Part shown: piece by piece, positions 36,311-36,450 of the stretch
Numbering within the stretch: position 1 is the stretch's first letter
Layout: every line of letters begins with the position of its first letter
Assembly (NCBI GenBank): GCA_030681035.1
Contig: JAUXUI010000015.1
Span: 1-36,450 of the forward strand
Direction of reading: 5' to 3'
Length of the DNA: 36,450 nt
DNA from: Lysobacteraceae bacterium
Lineage (GTDB): Bacteria > Pseudomonadota > Gammaproteobacteria > Xanthomonadales > Xanthomonadaceae
The notes under the pieces: generated by a model
The model's database searches: none
The model's input: only the letters and a program-made list of their open reading frames with translations
What the model was told of the DNA's origin: nothing
Program-made: the position numbers and the translations under genes

Positions 36311-36450
36311 CCCAAGCACCGCCGCCATCGTGCGGGTACTCCAGTGGGTGGCCCCTGCGGGCGTCGCTTGGGTGGTCAGCTCCACCAGCTTGGGCACGTC
36401 CACCTTTACCGGCGGTGCGCCACGCGGCAGGTCGCGCGCGATCCCTTCCA
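36287..36450 (-). pseudogene. IS630-family transposase, N-terminal part (truncated by prophage)
   Basis: On the minus strand the right flank reads GIARDLPRG, then VELTTQATP and ATHWSTRTMAAVLG, the characteristic helix-turn-helix region of IS630 transposases. The gene starts outside the window. After the insertion point the frame adds eight phage-encoded residues (C-K-A-T-L-G-L plus the junction) and stops at a TAA complementary to 36287-36289, inside the phage right-end repeats. It therefore yields only a DNA-binding fragment without the catalytic domain. Confidence 0.88.
36311..36315. repeat. Target site duplication, right copy (CCCAA)
   Basis: CCCAA directly follows the right terminus TTACA. 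It matches 136-140. Joining the flanks at one copy restores the transposase reading frame with the residues A-V-L-G-V-C-G-S across the junction. Confidence 0.9.

Overview
The window holds one complete Mu-like (transposable) prophage of 36,170 bp, from 141 to 36310. It starts with TG and ends with CA, is flanked by a 5-bp target duplication (CCCAA at 136-140 and 36311-36315), and lies inside a gene for an IS630-family transposase read on the minus strand. Joining the flanks across one CCCAA restores an uninterrupted transposase frame. The DNA is GC-rich (about two-thirds by eye). Host and phage protein families suggest a beta- or gammaproteobacterium, but no chromosomal housekeeping gene is present to name it.

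Left end and control region (141-1285): transposase-type end repeats, a minus-strand repressor with a second minus-strand frame that runs out through the phage end into the host transposase, and a divergent control region with five copies of ACGCGCGAA/TTCGCGCGT and a strong early promoter. Early operon (1286-9881, plus strand): ner, small genes, the DDE transposase A and its ATPase partner B, several small DNA-binding or unknown proteins, gam, gemA, a zinc-motif protein, the Mor-type activator and a small lipoprotein, closed by an intrinsic terminator.

Late block 1 (10062-18175): holin, transglycosylase endolysin, overlapping spanin pair, TraR/DksA zinc finger, then the Mu-type packaging and head genes (gp25, gp26, gp27, gp28, gp29, F and G equivalents). 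A minus-strand cargo module (18183-19209) with an antirepressor-like gene and its own terminator separates this from late block 2 (19544-35297): protease/scaffold, decoration protein, capsid, head-tail connectors, then a flexible siphovirus-type tail (tube protein, frameshifted G/GT chaperones, 1908-residue tape measure, tip proteins and fibres). There is no sheath gene, so this is a Mu-type head and transposition system with a B3/D3112-like tail. A D12-class DNA adenine methylase sits at the right end, where Mu carries its mom modification gene.

The genes work as a Mu cycle: the repressor holds the early promoter; Ner, A and B run replicative transposition; Gam protects ends; Mor, with no separate C gene visible, probably activates late transcription. 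Two near-identical 23-bp palindromic elements upstream of the lysis block and of the protease gene are the best candidates for its targets. The most unusual points are the left-end frame fused to the IS630 transposase, the cargo module, the paired late elements, the strand conflict at 1645-2110, and a textbook -1 frameshift site (A AAA AAC plus a 7-bp stem 6 nt downstream) in the tail chaperone gene.
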